Of a stretch of DNA of 64,000 nucleotides, positions 34,631 to 43,097 are shown one piece after another (position 1 is the stretch's first letter; each line of letters begins with the position of its first letter). Made by a program: the position numbers and the translations under genes. The notes under the pieces are model-generated. The model was not told the DNA's origin and made no database searches. It was given only the letters and a program-made list of their open reading frames with translations. Where the stretch lies: assembly GCF_000379665.1 (NCBI RefSeq), contig NZ_KB903359.1:449816-513815 (forward strand). Direction: 5' to 3'. Origin of the DNA: Butyricimonas synergistica DSM 23225 (GTDB lineage Bacteria; Bacteroidota; Bacteroidia; Bacteroidales; Marinifilaceae).

Positions 34631-35202
34631 TATGTCAGTTGATTGATTAAAGTGAGTCCCCCGTTACGTCCCGCGATGAAAGGAGCCGTTTTTTTATTAT
34701 CCCTTAAGATGTAAGATAATAATAGAGGCTGTCCCATGAGGAAACAAGCTGTTTCAAAGCAATCGCCTTTTTTGAGTTTGGATTGTTTCGAGTCCATGAC
34801 TTGAAAACGGGCTCCCCCGTGAAAGCGTAAACGTAAATAACGATTGGGCGACCAGCCGATCTCTATCTCGTCTCCCGGGTTTAAATTTTGAGCCTGTATC
34901 TGTCGGGTGGTAAAAAAGGATGAATTGTACATAGTACTGGTTTTCAGATGATGACAGAAATCACTGAAACAAGCGAAACCGATATATTGGGATAATACAT
35001 CCAATGTTTGAGTACGAGGTTGATGGGTATCGTTGACGTATCCCCACAGACGTTTTAACGTGGACGTGGAAATGAGATAACCGTGTTCGGATTTCAAATG
35101 AAGTGAGAATTCGTCGAAATCGGTTGTTGTAAGCAAATTGCGAGCATATTTTTTCCCGACTAACGTTAATAATTCCATTATTTCCGGCTTCAATTCGTTC
35201 AT
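34630..35202 (-). CDS. Conserved Bacteroidota protein paired with kinase
   Basis: A 190-residue cytoplasmic protein of unknown function. Residues 1-85 form a helical module (FDEFSLHLKSEHGYLISTSTLKRLWGYVND, LDVLSQYIGFACFSDFCHHL) that recurs in Bacteroidota at the N terminus of regulators and looks like a helix-turn-helix DNA- or protein-binding unit. Residues 95-190 are beta-rich (GDEIEIGWSPNRYLRLRFHG), perhaps a small sensor or FHA-like sandwich; I cannot name it. It is the first gene of the pair with the kinase at 33497, overlapping by one base. A regulator-plus-kinase module is a fair inference. No signal peptide is present. Confidence 0.65.
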   Translation of the reverse strand: MNELKPEIMELLTLVGKKYARNLLTTTDFDEFSLHLKSEHGYLISTSTLKRLWGYVNDTHQPRTQTLDVLSQYIGFACFSDFCHHLKTSTMYNSSFFTTRQIQAQNLNPGDEIEIGWSPNRYLRLRFHGGARFQVMDSKQSKLKKGDCFETACFLMGQPLLLSYILRDNKKTAPFIAGRNGGLTLINQLT

Positions 35203-35385
35203 TCGATATATATTTAGGCTGATAACAATTCATGACAAATTTACTAGAATGTGGTGAAATAGAAAAATTTTTGAAGGGATAAAATATGGGAAAGGGGGCG
35301 TGAAGTATAAATTTTCGAAGGTGTGTCGATAACCTGATGATTATTGTTAATTTTGTCGACGGATAACGAGTAAAAATAACAATAG

Positions 35386-36642
35386 ATGACTTCTAAAACA
35401 ATTCGGGTATTATCGCTGTTTTCAGGTTGTGGGGGAATGGATTTAGGGCTGGAAGGTGGTTTTGCGGTTCATGAAGCCAGTATCAACGAGAAAACGAATC
35501 CGGACTTTATTGAAAAGTCCGGGGGGAACGGATGGGTGAAGCTGCAACCTACCCGTTACCGGATTGTTTTTGCCAATGATATATTGAAAGAGGCACGGAC
35601 GGCGTGGACGCATCATTTTGCCAAGTATGGTTATCCCGCCGAGGTATTCCGGCAGGATAGTGTGGTCGATCTGGTGAAGCGACACCGGGCGGGGGAATGT
35701 GTCTTCCCGGAAGGGGTGGACATCGTTACGGGTGGTTTTCCTTGTCAGGATTTCAGTTTGGCGGGTAAACGCGGAGGATTCAATTCCCACAAGGATCACA
35801 GGGGAAGAATCATAGATGGGGAGATCGCATCGGAAGAAACCCGAGGGAAACTTTATATGTGGATGAAAGAAGTCATTGAGATTACGAAACCCAAGTTATT
35901 TATTGCCGAGAACGTGAAGGGGTTGGTAAACCTCTCGAACGTGAAGGAGATTATACAGCGGGATTTTTCGCACGCTGACGGGGACGGTTATCTCGTGTTG
36001 GAACCGAGAGTGCTGCAAGCCGCCGATTACGGGGTGCCGCAATCGCGCGAGCGGGTGATCTTTATCGGTATCCGGAAGTCAGCACTGATGGCGGAAGCCC
36101 GAGAGATATTGACAAGGGAAGCAATCCCTGTTGAATATAGCCCTTACCCGCGACCCAGTCATGCCTACCGTGCGGTGGGGGATAACCTGATCGTGCCACA
36201 GACTCTTGCCAACGTGCTTTCCGGGTTGAAAGAACCTAAAGAGAGCGAGGATCCCTCGCAAAGGTTTTATTCTTGTGCGAAATACTTCGGGCGGCATTGT
36301 CAAGGGCAGATTGAAGTGGATCTTTCGGGTGTCGCTCCTACTATCCGTTCCGAGCATCACGGGAATATCGAGTATCGCCGCCTCTCGGAAGAGCACGGGG
36401 GTATCCAAAAAAAGGAGTTAAAACAGGGACTGAAGGAGCGGCGCCTGACTCCCCGCGAGTGTGCGTTGATACAAACTTTTCCCCCGGATTACGAGTTCGT
36501 GATTCCTGACGGGGGTAGGGGTAGATATAAATTATCCCCCTCTTCGGCGTATAAAATCATAGGGAATGCTGTTCCTCCTTTGTTGGCATATCATATCGGA
36601 AAACGTATCGAGAATTTGTGGGATTTTTATTTTGGGAATTAG
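35386..36642 (+). CDS. DNA (cytosine-5-)-methyltransferase, solitary
   Basis: A 418-residue C5-cytosine methyltransferase using S-adenosylmethionine. The motifs are in canonical order: I LSLFSGCGGMDLG (9-21), IV GFPCQDFSLAGKRGG with catalytic Cys120, VI ENVKGL (about 181-186), VIII QSRERVIFIGIR (about 215-226), then the target-recognition region, IX RRLTPRECALIQTFPPDY, and X YKIIGNAVPPLLAYHIGKRI. No endonuclease, HsdS-like or Vsr gene flanks it, so it seems to be an orphan enzyme acting in regulation, phage defence evasion or genome marking. The recognition sequence cannot be read. It is a single-gene unit with TAATTTTG at 35350-35357 as a probable -7 element, ended by the hairpin at 36734-36765. 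Confidence 0.93.
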   Translation: MTSKTIRVLSLFSGCGGMDLGLEGGFAVHEASINEKTNPDFIEKSGGNGWVKLQPTRYRIVFANDILKEARTAWTHHFAKYGYPAEVFRQDSVVDLVKRHRAGECVFPEGVDIVTGGFPCQDFSLAGKRGGFNSHKDHRGRIIDGEIASEETRGKLYMWMKEVIEITKPKLFIAENVKGLVNLSNVKEIIQRDFSHADGDGYLVLEPRVLQAADYGVPQSRERVIFIGIRKSALMAEAREILTREAIPVEYSPYPRPSHAYRAVGDNLIVPQTLANVLSGLKEPKESEDPSQRFYSCAKYFGRHCQGQIEVDLSGVAPTIRSEHHGNIEYRRLSEEHGGIQKKELKQGLKERRLTPRECALIQTFPPDYEFVIPDGGRGRYKLSPSSAYKIIGNAVPPLLAYHIGKRIENLWDFYFGN

Positions 36643-36733
36643 GATTTCATTAACTGATCGACTTTAGATTTTAGATTGAGTGATTGGAAAGATTCCCGAG
36701 ACCAGTGAGTATTCCTGCTTCAATCTAAAATAA

Positions 36734-36765
36734 CAAATAAGCCGTGCTTCAGCACGGCTTATTTG
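36734..36765. terminator. Bidirectional terminator between methyltransferase and M56 genes
   Basis: A perfect 14-bp stem, CAAATAAGCCGTGC (36734-36747) with GCACGGCTTATTTG (36752-36765) around TTCA, is A-rich on the left and T-rich on the right. It serves the rightward methyltransferase gene and the leftward M56 gene, whose stop codon lies at 36768. Confidence 0.85.
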
Positions 36766-36767
36766 TT

Positions 36768-38624
36768 TTATTCTTTTTCCATATAGACGGTGATCGTCGG
36801 GGAAGTTTTGAGTTTTACTTTTTTCATTCCGGGGGAGGTGATCGTGAGTTTGTCGTTCTTCCCGGTGATTAACAGAAATTTTCCGTTTTTATCCGTGTTC
36901 GTTTTTGCGCCCGGGGTAGCAACTGAGGCTCCCGCAATGGGGTTCCCGTCCTGATCCAGAACGGTACCCATTGCTTTCACCACGGAAGAGCTGGTTATCC
37001 CTGGGAGTATATGAGTTTCTCCTACACGAAGTTGACTGTCTGCAATAACGTTGACTTGTGACGTTCTAAGTGTGAAATGAGGGTGGTCGTGTGTTTCACG
37101 AGCCTCAAAATAAGCTTCACCTTGTAATTCTACCTTTCTGCTGATACCGTCACGGACTACAAATACTTCGGAGGGTTGTCCTTCTCTTTGGGAAAGTTTT
37201 ACTTTCGTGCCATCCTCGAGGATAATGATCGTATCCGAAACGATTTGGACGGAAGTAGTAGCGGTAACGCTTTCTACCGGTTCAACGACAACAACCCCGT
37301 GTACACCTTTTGCTCCATAGGCAGAGATAGCTGCCTGGTCTTTCAGAACGGTTATAGATTGGATGTTTTCAGATTTGAGATTCTGAATTGTTTCTTGGCT
37401 GACTTCTTTGCCATTCAGAATGAATAAGGGGCTATCGGAAGAGGTTGTAATGACCACAGAGCTTTTCGTTCCGTTGATGATGGTATCCTTCACGAATGTA
37501 TGTCTGGGGGTAATATTCCCTTTTTTATGACTGAACGTGTCGGATGCGATCGTGATAGACACAAGAGAATCCTCGAGAGTATAGGTGTAGAAATAAGCCG
37601 AGTCCCCGCAGACAACTGTTTTTGTAGAACTATTTTTTCTTGTCAGGGAGTCCTGTTCTGGGGCAAGATTATTTGCTGCCTTTGTTTCTAGAATTGAAGT
37701 AAAATCATTAACTTTGATAGCTGAAATCTCGTTTAATTCGTTAGAGATTTTGGGACGGGCGAAAGTGGTTAATGTAACCACTGCCAGCGGTAGTACATAC
37801 AAGTACTTCGCTCGAGCCCACGGACTGGATTTTTCTTTTAACATCATAGTGATTCTTTTTTTTAGTTTACTGTGATTAAAGCTGTTGGCCATAGAGTAGA
37901 GCCTTGTGCCGACAGCTTTTTTTATTAATAATAATTGATATTGTTTTGCGTTGACGCCTTGACGGATGACCGATTCGTCTGCCTCGTATTCATGGATGGT
38001 TTGCAGTTCCTGTTTCAATAACCAGGAGGCTGGGTTGAACCATTGGAAACAGATGCAGAGATCGGTGACCAACAGGTCGATTGAATGGCGGTTCCGGATA
38101 TGGGCGATCTCGTGGGTCAGAATTTCCTTGCTGTTTTCTGTCAGGTCTTTTTCCGAGATGACGATATATTTCATCCAGCTGAAAGGGGCAATTTCTTTGT
38201 CGTGAATGACGAGGGTAATTCCTTTCTCCAACTTTTCTTTTCGTCCGCTTCCCACGAGGCGAAGCATTTGAACGAGAGAATACACGGTGCGTCCGAAAAA
38301 GAAGAGAATCCCGATAAAGTAAACCAGTAGAGCAACCAGTATCCACACCGGGATCGATGACTCTGCTATGCTGGGGGAAGCTTGTATGACGTAATCCGCT
38401 TGCAGGATGAATTGCTCTAGGTTCACGAGGGTTTGTTGGATCTCGGTATTGTTGTGAACGGTGATTTCACAAAGTGGGATAAGCAGTGACAGCACGAGAA
38501 TCCCGGACAAAGCGATCCGGTTGAAACGGTGAAAAGTTTCTTTACTGAGCAACAACCTGTAAAATAGGTAGAAGACCGTCAGACAGAAAGACGCTTTTAA
38601 TATATAGACGAAAAAAGTGCCCAT
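36768..38624 (-). CDS. BlaR1-type M56 metallopeptidase with plug-like and regulatory-like C-terminal domains
   Basis: A 618-residue integral membrane sensor-protease. Membrane segments lie near residues 4-22, 36-52, 92-112 and about 275-292. The zinc motif HEIAH is at 171-175 in a cytoplasmic loop. In BlaR1-like systems this peptidase cleaves the BlaI-type repressor encoded next door. The large extracytoplasmic part is unusual. Residues about 400-450 (PLFILNGKEVSQ, SITVLKDQAAISAYGAKGVHGVVVVE) look like a TonB-receptor plug fragment. Residues about 470-540 (VELQGEAYFEA) recall FecR strands. Residues 545-618 resemble a carboxypeptidase-regulatory domain. It follows the repressor gene by three bases. 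Signal unknown. Confidence 0.85.
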   Translation of the reverse strand: MGTFFVYILKASFCLTVFYLFYRLLLSKETFHRFNRIALSGILVLSLLIPLCEITVHNNTEIQQTLVNLEQFILQADYVIQASPSIAESSIPVWILVALLVYFIGILFFFGRTVYSLVQMLRLVGSGRKEKLEKGITLVIHDKEIAPFSWMKYIVISEKDLTENSKEILTHEIAHIRNRHSIDLLVTDLCICFQWFNPASWLLKQELQTIHEYEADESVIRQGVNAKQYQLLLIKKAVGTRLYSMANSFNHSKLKKRITMMLKEKSSPWARAKYLYVLPLAVVTLTTFARPKISNELNEISAIKVNDFTSILETKAANNLAPEQDSLTRKNSSTKTVVCGDSAYFYTYTLEDSLVSITIASDTFSHKKGNITPRHTFVKDTIINGTKSSVVITTSSDSPLFILNGKEVSQETIQNLKSENIQSITVLKDQAAISAYGAKGVHGVVVVEPVESVTATTSVQIVSDTIIILEDGTKVKLSQREGQPSEVFVVRDGISRKVELQGEAYFEARETHDHPHFTLRTSQVNVIADSQLRVGETHILPGITSSSVVKAMGTVLDQDGNPIAGASVATPGAKTNTDKNGKFLLITGKNDKLTITSPGMKKVKLKTSPTITVYMEKE

Positions 38625-38627
38625 AAG

Positions 38628-38996
38628 CTATTGTTTTTGGTGTGCTTTTTCTACTTTCTCGATGAGTTGTTTCAGTTCTTCTAGCGATATGTCTTCTTCC
38701 TGCACCAGAGAGGATACGGCATTGAGGTATGAGTTGTTGAAATACTTGTTAATCACGTTTTTCAACGTCCTTTTTCTGAATTCTTCTTCGCTGATGACGG
38801 CATGGTATCGATAGGTGTTCCCGAATGCCTCATGTCCGAGAAACCCTTTTTCTTCCAAACCCCGCACGATGGTGGAGAGGGTGTTGAAATGCGGTTTGGG
38901 TTCATCATAGTAAGCAAGCAATTGCCGCACGAATTGAGGACCTTCCTTCCAGAAAAATCCCATGATCTCTTCTTCTTTTGTTGTTAGCCCTTTCAT
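38628..38996 (-). CDS. BlaI/MecI/CopY-family transcriptional repressor
   Basis: A 122-residue winged-helix repressor. The N-terminal domain starts LTTKEEEIMGFFWKEGPQFVRQLLAYY and contains the recognition helix around PHFNTLSTIVRGLEEKGFLGHE. The C-terminal helices (about 85-120) are the dimerisation part, which includes the site cut by the partner M56 protease in BlaI-like proteins. The M56 gene follows after three bases. The upstream palindromes (39020-39038 and 39043-39054) sit over the probable promoter and look like its own operators, so the pair is probably autorepressed. Confidence 0.92.
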   Translation of the reverse strand: MKGLTTKEEEIMGFFWKEGPQFVRQLLAYYDEPKPHFNTLSTIVRGLEEKGFLGHEAFGNTYRYHAVISEEEFRKRTLKNVINKYFNNSYLNAVSSLVQEEDISLEELKQLIEKVEKAHQKQ

Positions 38997-39014
38997 AGTT
39001 TTTATCTTTTGCTA

Positions 39015-39054
39015 CAAAGTAACTAAAACTTTTAGTTATAAAACTAATTTTAGT
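39015..39054 (-). promoter_or_regulatory. BlaI-type operators over the repressor promoter
   Basis: A perfect 19-bp palindrome (39020-39038, TAACTAAAA-C-TTTTAGTTA) and a second site ACTAATTTTAGT (39043-39054) share the ACTA...TAGT half-sites typical of BlaI/MecI boxes. On the minus strand a near-consensus -7 element, TTACTTTG, covers 39022-39015, so a bound repressor would block the promoter. The repressor ATG is 19 bases further. Confidence 0.7.
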
Positions 39055-39275
39055 AGTTAATAATTAGTTAATATTTTATAATAGCACTTCGAGGTTGTTT
39101 GGCGATCTTTCTACATTTAAAATCTAAAATTTAAAGTCTAAAATTAGTAAGTTTTCCATTCTTTTGACTTTCTGTTTTTTTCATGTTGGAAGTTCTGTAA
39201 AAATATTTATATTTGTATAGTTGTGCGTGCGTGGGAAGTGAATTGACGAATGTAGTGTAACTTAAAATTAATGTC

Positions 39276-39851
39276 ATGGAAGAATGGTGGAATGCTTTAG
39301 GCTTATTTATGCAATCGGTGTGGTGTATCACGTTGTTTGCCAGTTTAGTATTTATTATACAGACTATACTGACTTTCGTGGGTATGGATGCCGACGGGGG
39401 CATGGATGTGGATATGGGTTCGGATATGCCGGGGGACGGGGATGCCGGTCCTTTCCAGTTGTTCACGTTCCGTAATTTTATCAATTTCTTGTTGGGGTTC
39501 GGTTGGTCGATCATCTCGTTTCAAGGAGTGATTCAGAACCAGTTCATGCTGATCCTTGTGGCTGCCGTGATCGGGGTATTGCTGGTCATTGCCGTGATGG
39601 CTATTTTCCGATTCATGAGCCGTATGGAGCAGAGCGGTACGATACAGATGGCGAATGCTGTAGGCTGCCGGGGAAATGTCTACTTGAAAATCCCGGCAAA
39701 CAAGCGGGGAGAAGGGAAGGTTCAGATTTCTATCCAAGGCGCAATCCGTGAATTCGATGCGATCACCTTGGGAGAAGAATTGGAAACCGGTGCCCCAATA
39801 CAGGTCGTAGAAGTCGTGAATGACAGTATGTTGCTCGTGGAGCGTTTTTGA
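39276..39851 (+). CDS. NfeD-like OB-fold membrane protein, flotillin partner
   Basis: A 191-residue membrane protein. Helices lie near 10-36, 68-84 and 88-112 (MLILVAAVIGVLLVIAVMAIF), with an acidic Gly/Met/Asp-rich loop at 38-58. Residues 120-191 form an NfeD-type OB fold (GTIQMANAVGCRGNVYLKIPANKRGEGKV to QVVEVVNDSMLLVERF). It resembles the short NfeD/YuaF proteins encoded before flotillins, and a flotillin gene follows after 33 bases. The pair is thought to organise membrane microdomains. It has no protease domain, unlike the NfeD-type protein starting at 63630. Confidence 0.82.
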   Translation: MEEWWNALGLFMQSVWCITLFASLVFIIQTILTFVGMDADGGMDVDMGSDMPGDGDAGPFQLFTFRNFINFLLGFGWSIISFQGVIQNQFMLILVAAVIGVLLVIAVMAIFRFMSRMEQSGTIQMANAVGCRGNVYLKIPANKRGEGKVQISIQGAIREFDAITLGEELETGAPIQVVEVVNDSMLLVERF

Positions 39852-39884
39852 TAGGTAACTATATAATTATTTAACAGCTAAAAT

Positions 39885-41339
39885 ATGGAAAGTACTATGG
39901 AAGGTAGTTTGTATTTGATTGTGGCGATAGCCGCAGTCTTGTTCGTGACGTTCGCGGCAATCTTGTCCCGCTATAAACGTTGTCCGTCGGACAAGATATT
40001 GGTCGTGTATGGTAAGACAGGGAAAAACGCCACGGGAGGCGTGAGTTCAGCTCGTTGTATTCATGGAGGTGCTGCGTTTATATGGCCGGTGTTCCAAAGT
40101 TACGCTTTTCTGGACTTGACGCCTATTTCTATCGAGTGTAACCTGACCAACGCGTTGAGTAAGCAGAACATCCGCGTGGATGTGCCGTGTCGGTTTACTG
40201 TGGGTATTTCTACCGAGTCGGACAGTATGACGAATGCTGCTGAGCGTTTGTTGGGACAACGGTTGGAGAATATTCAGGATTTGGCGAAAGATATTCTTTT
40301 TGGTCAGTTGCGTTTGGTGATTGCGACGATGGATATAGAGGAAATCAATTCCGACCGGGACAAATTCTTGGCTAACGTGAGTGCCAACGTGGAAGCGGAG
40401 TTGCGTAAGATCGGTCTGAAGCTGATTAATGTGAACGTGACGGATATTCGCGACGAATCGGGATATATTGAGGCACTCGGAAAAGAGGCTGCAGCGAAGG
40501 CTATCAATGACGCCAAGAAGAGCGTGGCAGAGCAGAACAGATTCGGTGAAATCGGTAAGGCAGAGGCAGACCGGGACAAAGATATACGTATTGCTGAGAC
40601 GGTGCGGGATACCCGTATCCGCACGTCGGAAGCTAACGCTAGCGCCGTGGAGGGAGAAAATAACGCCAAGATCCTGATTGCGGACTCCGACGCAATCCGC
40701 CGGGAACGTGAGGCAGAGGCTTCCCGCAAGGCTACTGCGGCAGAGAAAGTGCAGGCGGCAAAGGCTTTGGAAGAGGCTTATCTGGCAGAGAAAGAGGCTG
40801 AAATTGCCCGTGCCGAACGGGAGAAAGCGACCCAAGCGGCTAATATCGTGGTTCCCGCGCAGATCGACAAGGAGAAGGCTATTATCAATGCCGAAGCAGA
40901 AGCCGAGCGTTTACGCAGATTGGCAAAAGGAGAGGCGGATGCTATCTTCGCGAAGATGGACGCTGAGGCTCGGGGTATGTACGAGGTGTTGACCAAGCAA
41001 GCCGAGGGATATGCCCGGATCGTGCAAGCTGCTGCCGGCGACCCGGATAAGGCGGTAATGATGTTGATTACCGACAAGTTGCCAGAACTCGTGAAGACGC
41101 AAGTCGAGGCGGTCAAGAACATCAAGATCGACAAGGTGACGGTTTGGGACGGGAATAATGCCGGGAATGGCAACACTTCCACCGCCAATTTCATCTCGGG
41201 AATGATGAAGTCGGTACCCCCGTTGAATGACTTGTTCAATATGGCGGGGCTTAATCTGCCTACTTATTTGAAAGGGCAACCGATGGAAAACGTGAAAGTC
41301 GAAGAGAAGCCACAGGAAGATGTTGCGAGTGAAAACTAA
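39885..41339 (+). CDS. Flotillin family protein (SPFH domain)
   Basis: A 484-residue membrane-anchored protein. An N-terminal hydrophobic helix (LYLIVAIAAVLFVTFAAILS, residues 9-28) is followed by an SPFH/PHB domain at about 30-215 (ILVVYGKTGKNATGG, IRVDVPCRFTVGIS). Next is a long alanine/glutamate-rich coiled coil at about 200-360 with repeated EAE and AEA patterns, typical of FloT/YqfA-like flotillins. It forms oligomers in membrane microdomains and affects the assembly of membrane complexes. Its partner NfeD-like gene is directly upstream. The tail (EEKPQEDVASEN) is acidic. Confidence 0.92.
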   Translation: MESTMEGSLYLIVAIAAVLFVTFAAILSRYKRCPSDKILVVYGKTGKNATGGVSSARCIHGGAAFIWPVFQSYAFLDLTPISIECNLTNALSKQNIRVDVPCRFTVGISTESDSMTNAAERLLGQRLENIQDLAKDILFGQLRLVIATMDIEEINSDRDKFLANVSANVEAELRKIGLKLINVNVTDIRDESGYIEALGKEAAAKAINDAKKSVAEQNRFGEIGKAEADRDKDIRIAETVRDTRIRTSEANASAVEGENNAKILIADSDAIRREREAEASRKATAAEKVQAAKALEEAYLAEKEAEIARAEREKATQAANIVVPAQIDKEKAIINAEAEAERLRRLAKGEADAIFAKMDAEARGMYEVLTKQAEGYARIVQAAAGDPDKAVMMLITDKLPELVKTQVEAVKNIKIDKVTVWDGNNAGNGNTSTANFISGMMKSVPPLNDLFNMAGLNLPTYLKGQPMENVKVEEKPQEDVASEN

Positions 41340-41365
41340 CTTTTGACTTCGTTTTTCGTTTACTA

Positions 41366-41416
41366 ATATTATCTTTGTGCTATACTTCACGGAGAGGTAT
41401 AGCACGAAGATAATAT
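41366..41416. promoter_or_regulatory. 20-bp stem palindrome carrying a -7 element, upstream of tsaE
   Basis: 41366-41385 pairs with 41397-41416 (20 bp, one wobble) around an 11-base loop. The left arm contains TATCTTTG at 41370-41377, an exact TAnnTTTG -7 element directed at tsaE. The opposite strand of the right arm reads TATCTTCG. No T tract follows, so it is more likely a promoter/operator palindrome than a terminator. Confidence 0.5.
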
Positions 41417-41435
41417 ACGTTTAAATTGATGAATT

Positions 41436-41849
41436 ATGCGTTGGATAATTGACGGCGTAGATGATTTAAAGAGAGTGGCACGAGAGTTCCTGGAATCGAC
41501 CGGGGAAGACACAATATACGCTTTGTACGGTCCGATGGGAGTGGGGAAAACCACTTTCGTGAAGGCTGTCGCCGGGTGCTTGGGGATAGAGGACGACGTG
41601 ACTTCCCCCACGTTTGCGATCGTGAACGAGTACTTGACCGCGCAGGGGGATTCCGTGTTCCATTTTGATTTCTACCGGGTGAAGAACGTGGAGGAAGCGA
41701 TGGACTTCGGGTACGAGGAGTATTTTTATAGTGGAAACCGTTGCTTCATCGAGTGGCCTGAGATGATCGAGTCGCTGTTGCCGGAGAACACGCTGGTTTG
41801 CCGTTTTGCCGAGTTGGAAGACGGGCGGCGGGAACTGACGATAGAATAA
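41436..41849 (+). CDS. tsaE: tRNA threonylcarbamoyladenosine biosynthesis protein TsaE
   Basis: A 137-residue P-loop ATPase that works with TsaB, TsaC/Sua5 and TsaD to make t6A at position 37 of ANN-decoding tRNAs. Walker A GPMGVGKTT lies at residues 32-40. The family segments DDVTSPTFAIVNEY and VFHFDFYRV (with the conserved Asp/Tyr) and FIEWPEMIESLLPE near the C terminus are present. Length is normal. It lies 25 bases before the alanine dehydrogenase gene on the same strand. Confidence 0.95.
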   Translation: MRWIIDGVDDLKRVAREFLESTGEDTIYALYGPMGVGKTTFVKAVAGCLGIEDDVTSPTFAIVNEYLTAQGDSVFHFDFYRVKNVEEAMDFGYEEYFYSGNRCFIEWPEMIESLLPENTLVCRFAELEDGRRELTIE

Positions 41850-41874
41850 ATTGTAAATTATAAATCGAGATCGC

Positions 41875-43095
41875 ATGGATAATTCGGGTAAATTGTTGGG
41901 TGCGCAAATCAACAGGGAATGGTTTCTGTATCAAGAGAAAGAAGTTTTCGGGGAATACCGTCACAAACGGTTGACGATCGGCTTGCCGAATGAAACGGAA
42001 CGCCGGGAGAACCGGATTTGTCTGACCCCCGAGGCGGTGAGTGTGCTGATGGATATGGGGCACACGATCGTTGTACAGCGGGGTGCTGGCGAGCAGGCGC
42101 ATTACCACGACCGGGATTATGCGGACGCCGGGGCACAGATGGTGGATACCCGTGAGGAAGTGTATACGTCTGACGTCATATTGAAGCCGACACCCGTGAT
42201 GCAGGAGGACGTGGAAGTGATGCGCGACCGTCAGGTGATCTTGTCCCCGATAGAGCTTTTCGAGTTGCGGAAGGAGGCTATCGTGGAGATGATGCAGAAG
42301 AAAATAACCGCTATCGGTTTCGATATATTGAAAGGGGACAACGGGACTTATCCCGTGGTAGAGATGATGAGCGAGATTTCCGGCAATTCGGCGATCATGA
42401 TAGCCAGCGAGTACTTGAGCAATTCTCGGGAAGGGAAAGGCATTCTGTTGGGAGGAATTACCGGGGTGACGCCTGCCGAGGTGGTGATCCTCGGCGCGGG
42501 GACGCTTGGCGAGTATGCTGCCCGCACGGCGCTGGCTTTGGGGGCGGAGGTGAAAGTGTTCGATTACTCTTTGGAACGCCTGCGCCGCTTGAATCATTGT
42601 CTCGGACAGCGCGTGTACACGTCCGTGTTCCACAAACCGGTGTTGGAGCGGGCTCTCTTATCCGCCGACGTGTTAATCGGGGCTTTGCGCTTTTTCGATG
42701 ACGATCTGGATATCACGGTTTCCGAGGAGCAAGTGAAACTGATGAAACAAGGTGCGGTGATCGTGGATATGTCTATCGAGCACGGCGGGTGTATTGAGAC
42801 TTCGGGACCCACAACGCACGAGAATCCTACCTATATATATAATGGCGTGATCCATTATTGCGTACCGAACGTGCCTTCGCGGGTTGCCCGCACAGCGTCT
42901 ATCGCGTACAGTAACTTGTTTATCGCCTTGTTGGAGAAGATCGCCCGTGATGGCGGTTTCAATCCCGCTATCAAGAGTGATGCCGGGTTGCGGCATGGCG
43001 TGTATATCTACAACGGGGTATTGACCAAGAAGATCATTGCCGACAAATACGGGCTGGTTTCCAGGGATATAGATCTGTTGCTGGCTGCATTCTAG
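41875..43095 (+). CDS. ald: Alanine dehydrogenase
   Basis: A 406-residue NAD-dependent enzyme that interconverts L-alanine and pyruvate plus ammonia. The N-terminal catalytic domain shows RLTIGLPNETERRENRICLTPEAV and the substrate-binding DVILKPTPV segment. The Rossmann domain has VVILGAGTLGEYAARTALALGAEVKVFD (near 203-230). A longer N-terminal lead of about 35 residues precedes the usual start of the fold, as in Bacteroidota homologues. The close relative lysine-oxoglutarate/transhydrogenase family is less likely given the length. It ends two bases from the convergent phosphatase gene. Together with sdaA nearby it suggests amino-acid fermentation. Confidence 0.88.
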   Translation: MDNSGKLLGAQINREWFLYQEKEVFGEYRHKRLTIGLPNETERRENRICLTPEAVSVLMDMGHTIVVQRGAGEQAHYHDRDYADAGAQMVDTREEVYTSDVILKPTPVMQEDVEVMRDRQVILSPIELFELRKEAIVEMMQKKITAIGFDILKGDNGTYPVVEMMSEISGNSAIMIASEYLSNSREGKGILLGGITGVTPAEVVILGAGTLGEYAARTALALGAEVKVFDYSLERLRRLNHCLGQRVYTSVFHKPVLERALLSADVLIGALRFFDDDLDITVSEEQVKLMKQGAVIVDMSIEHGGCIETSGPTTHENPTYIYNGVIHYCVPNVPSRVARTASIAYSNLFIALLEKIARDGGFNPAIKSDAGLRHGVYIYNGVLTKKIIADKYGLVSRDIDLLLAAF

Positions 43096-43097
43096 TA

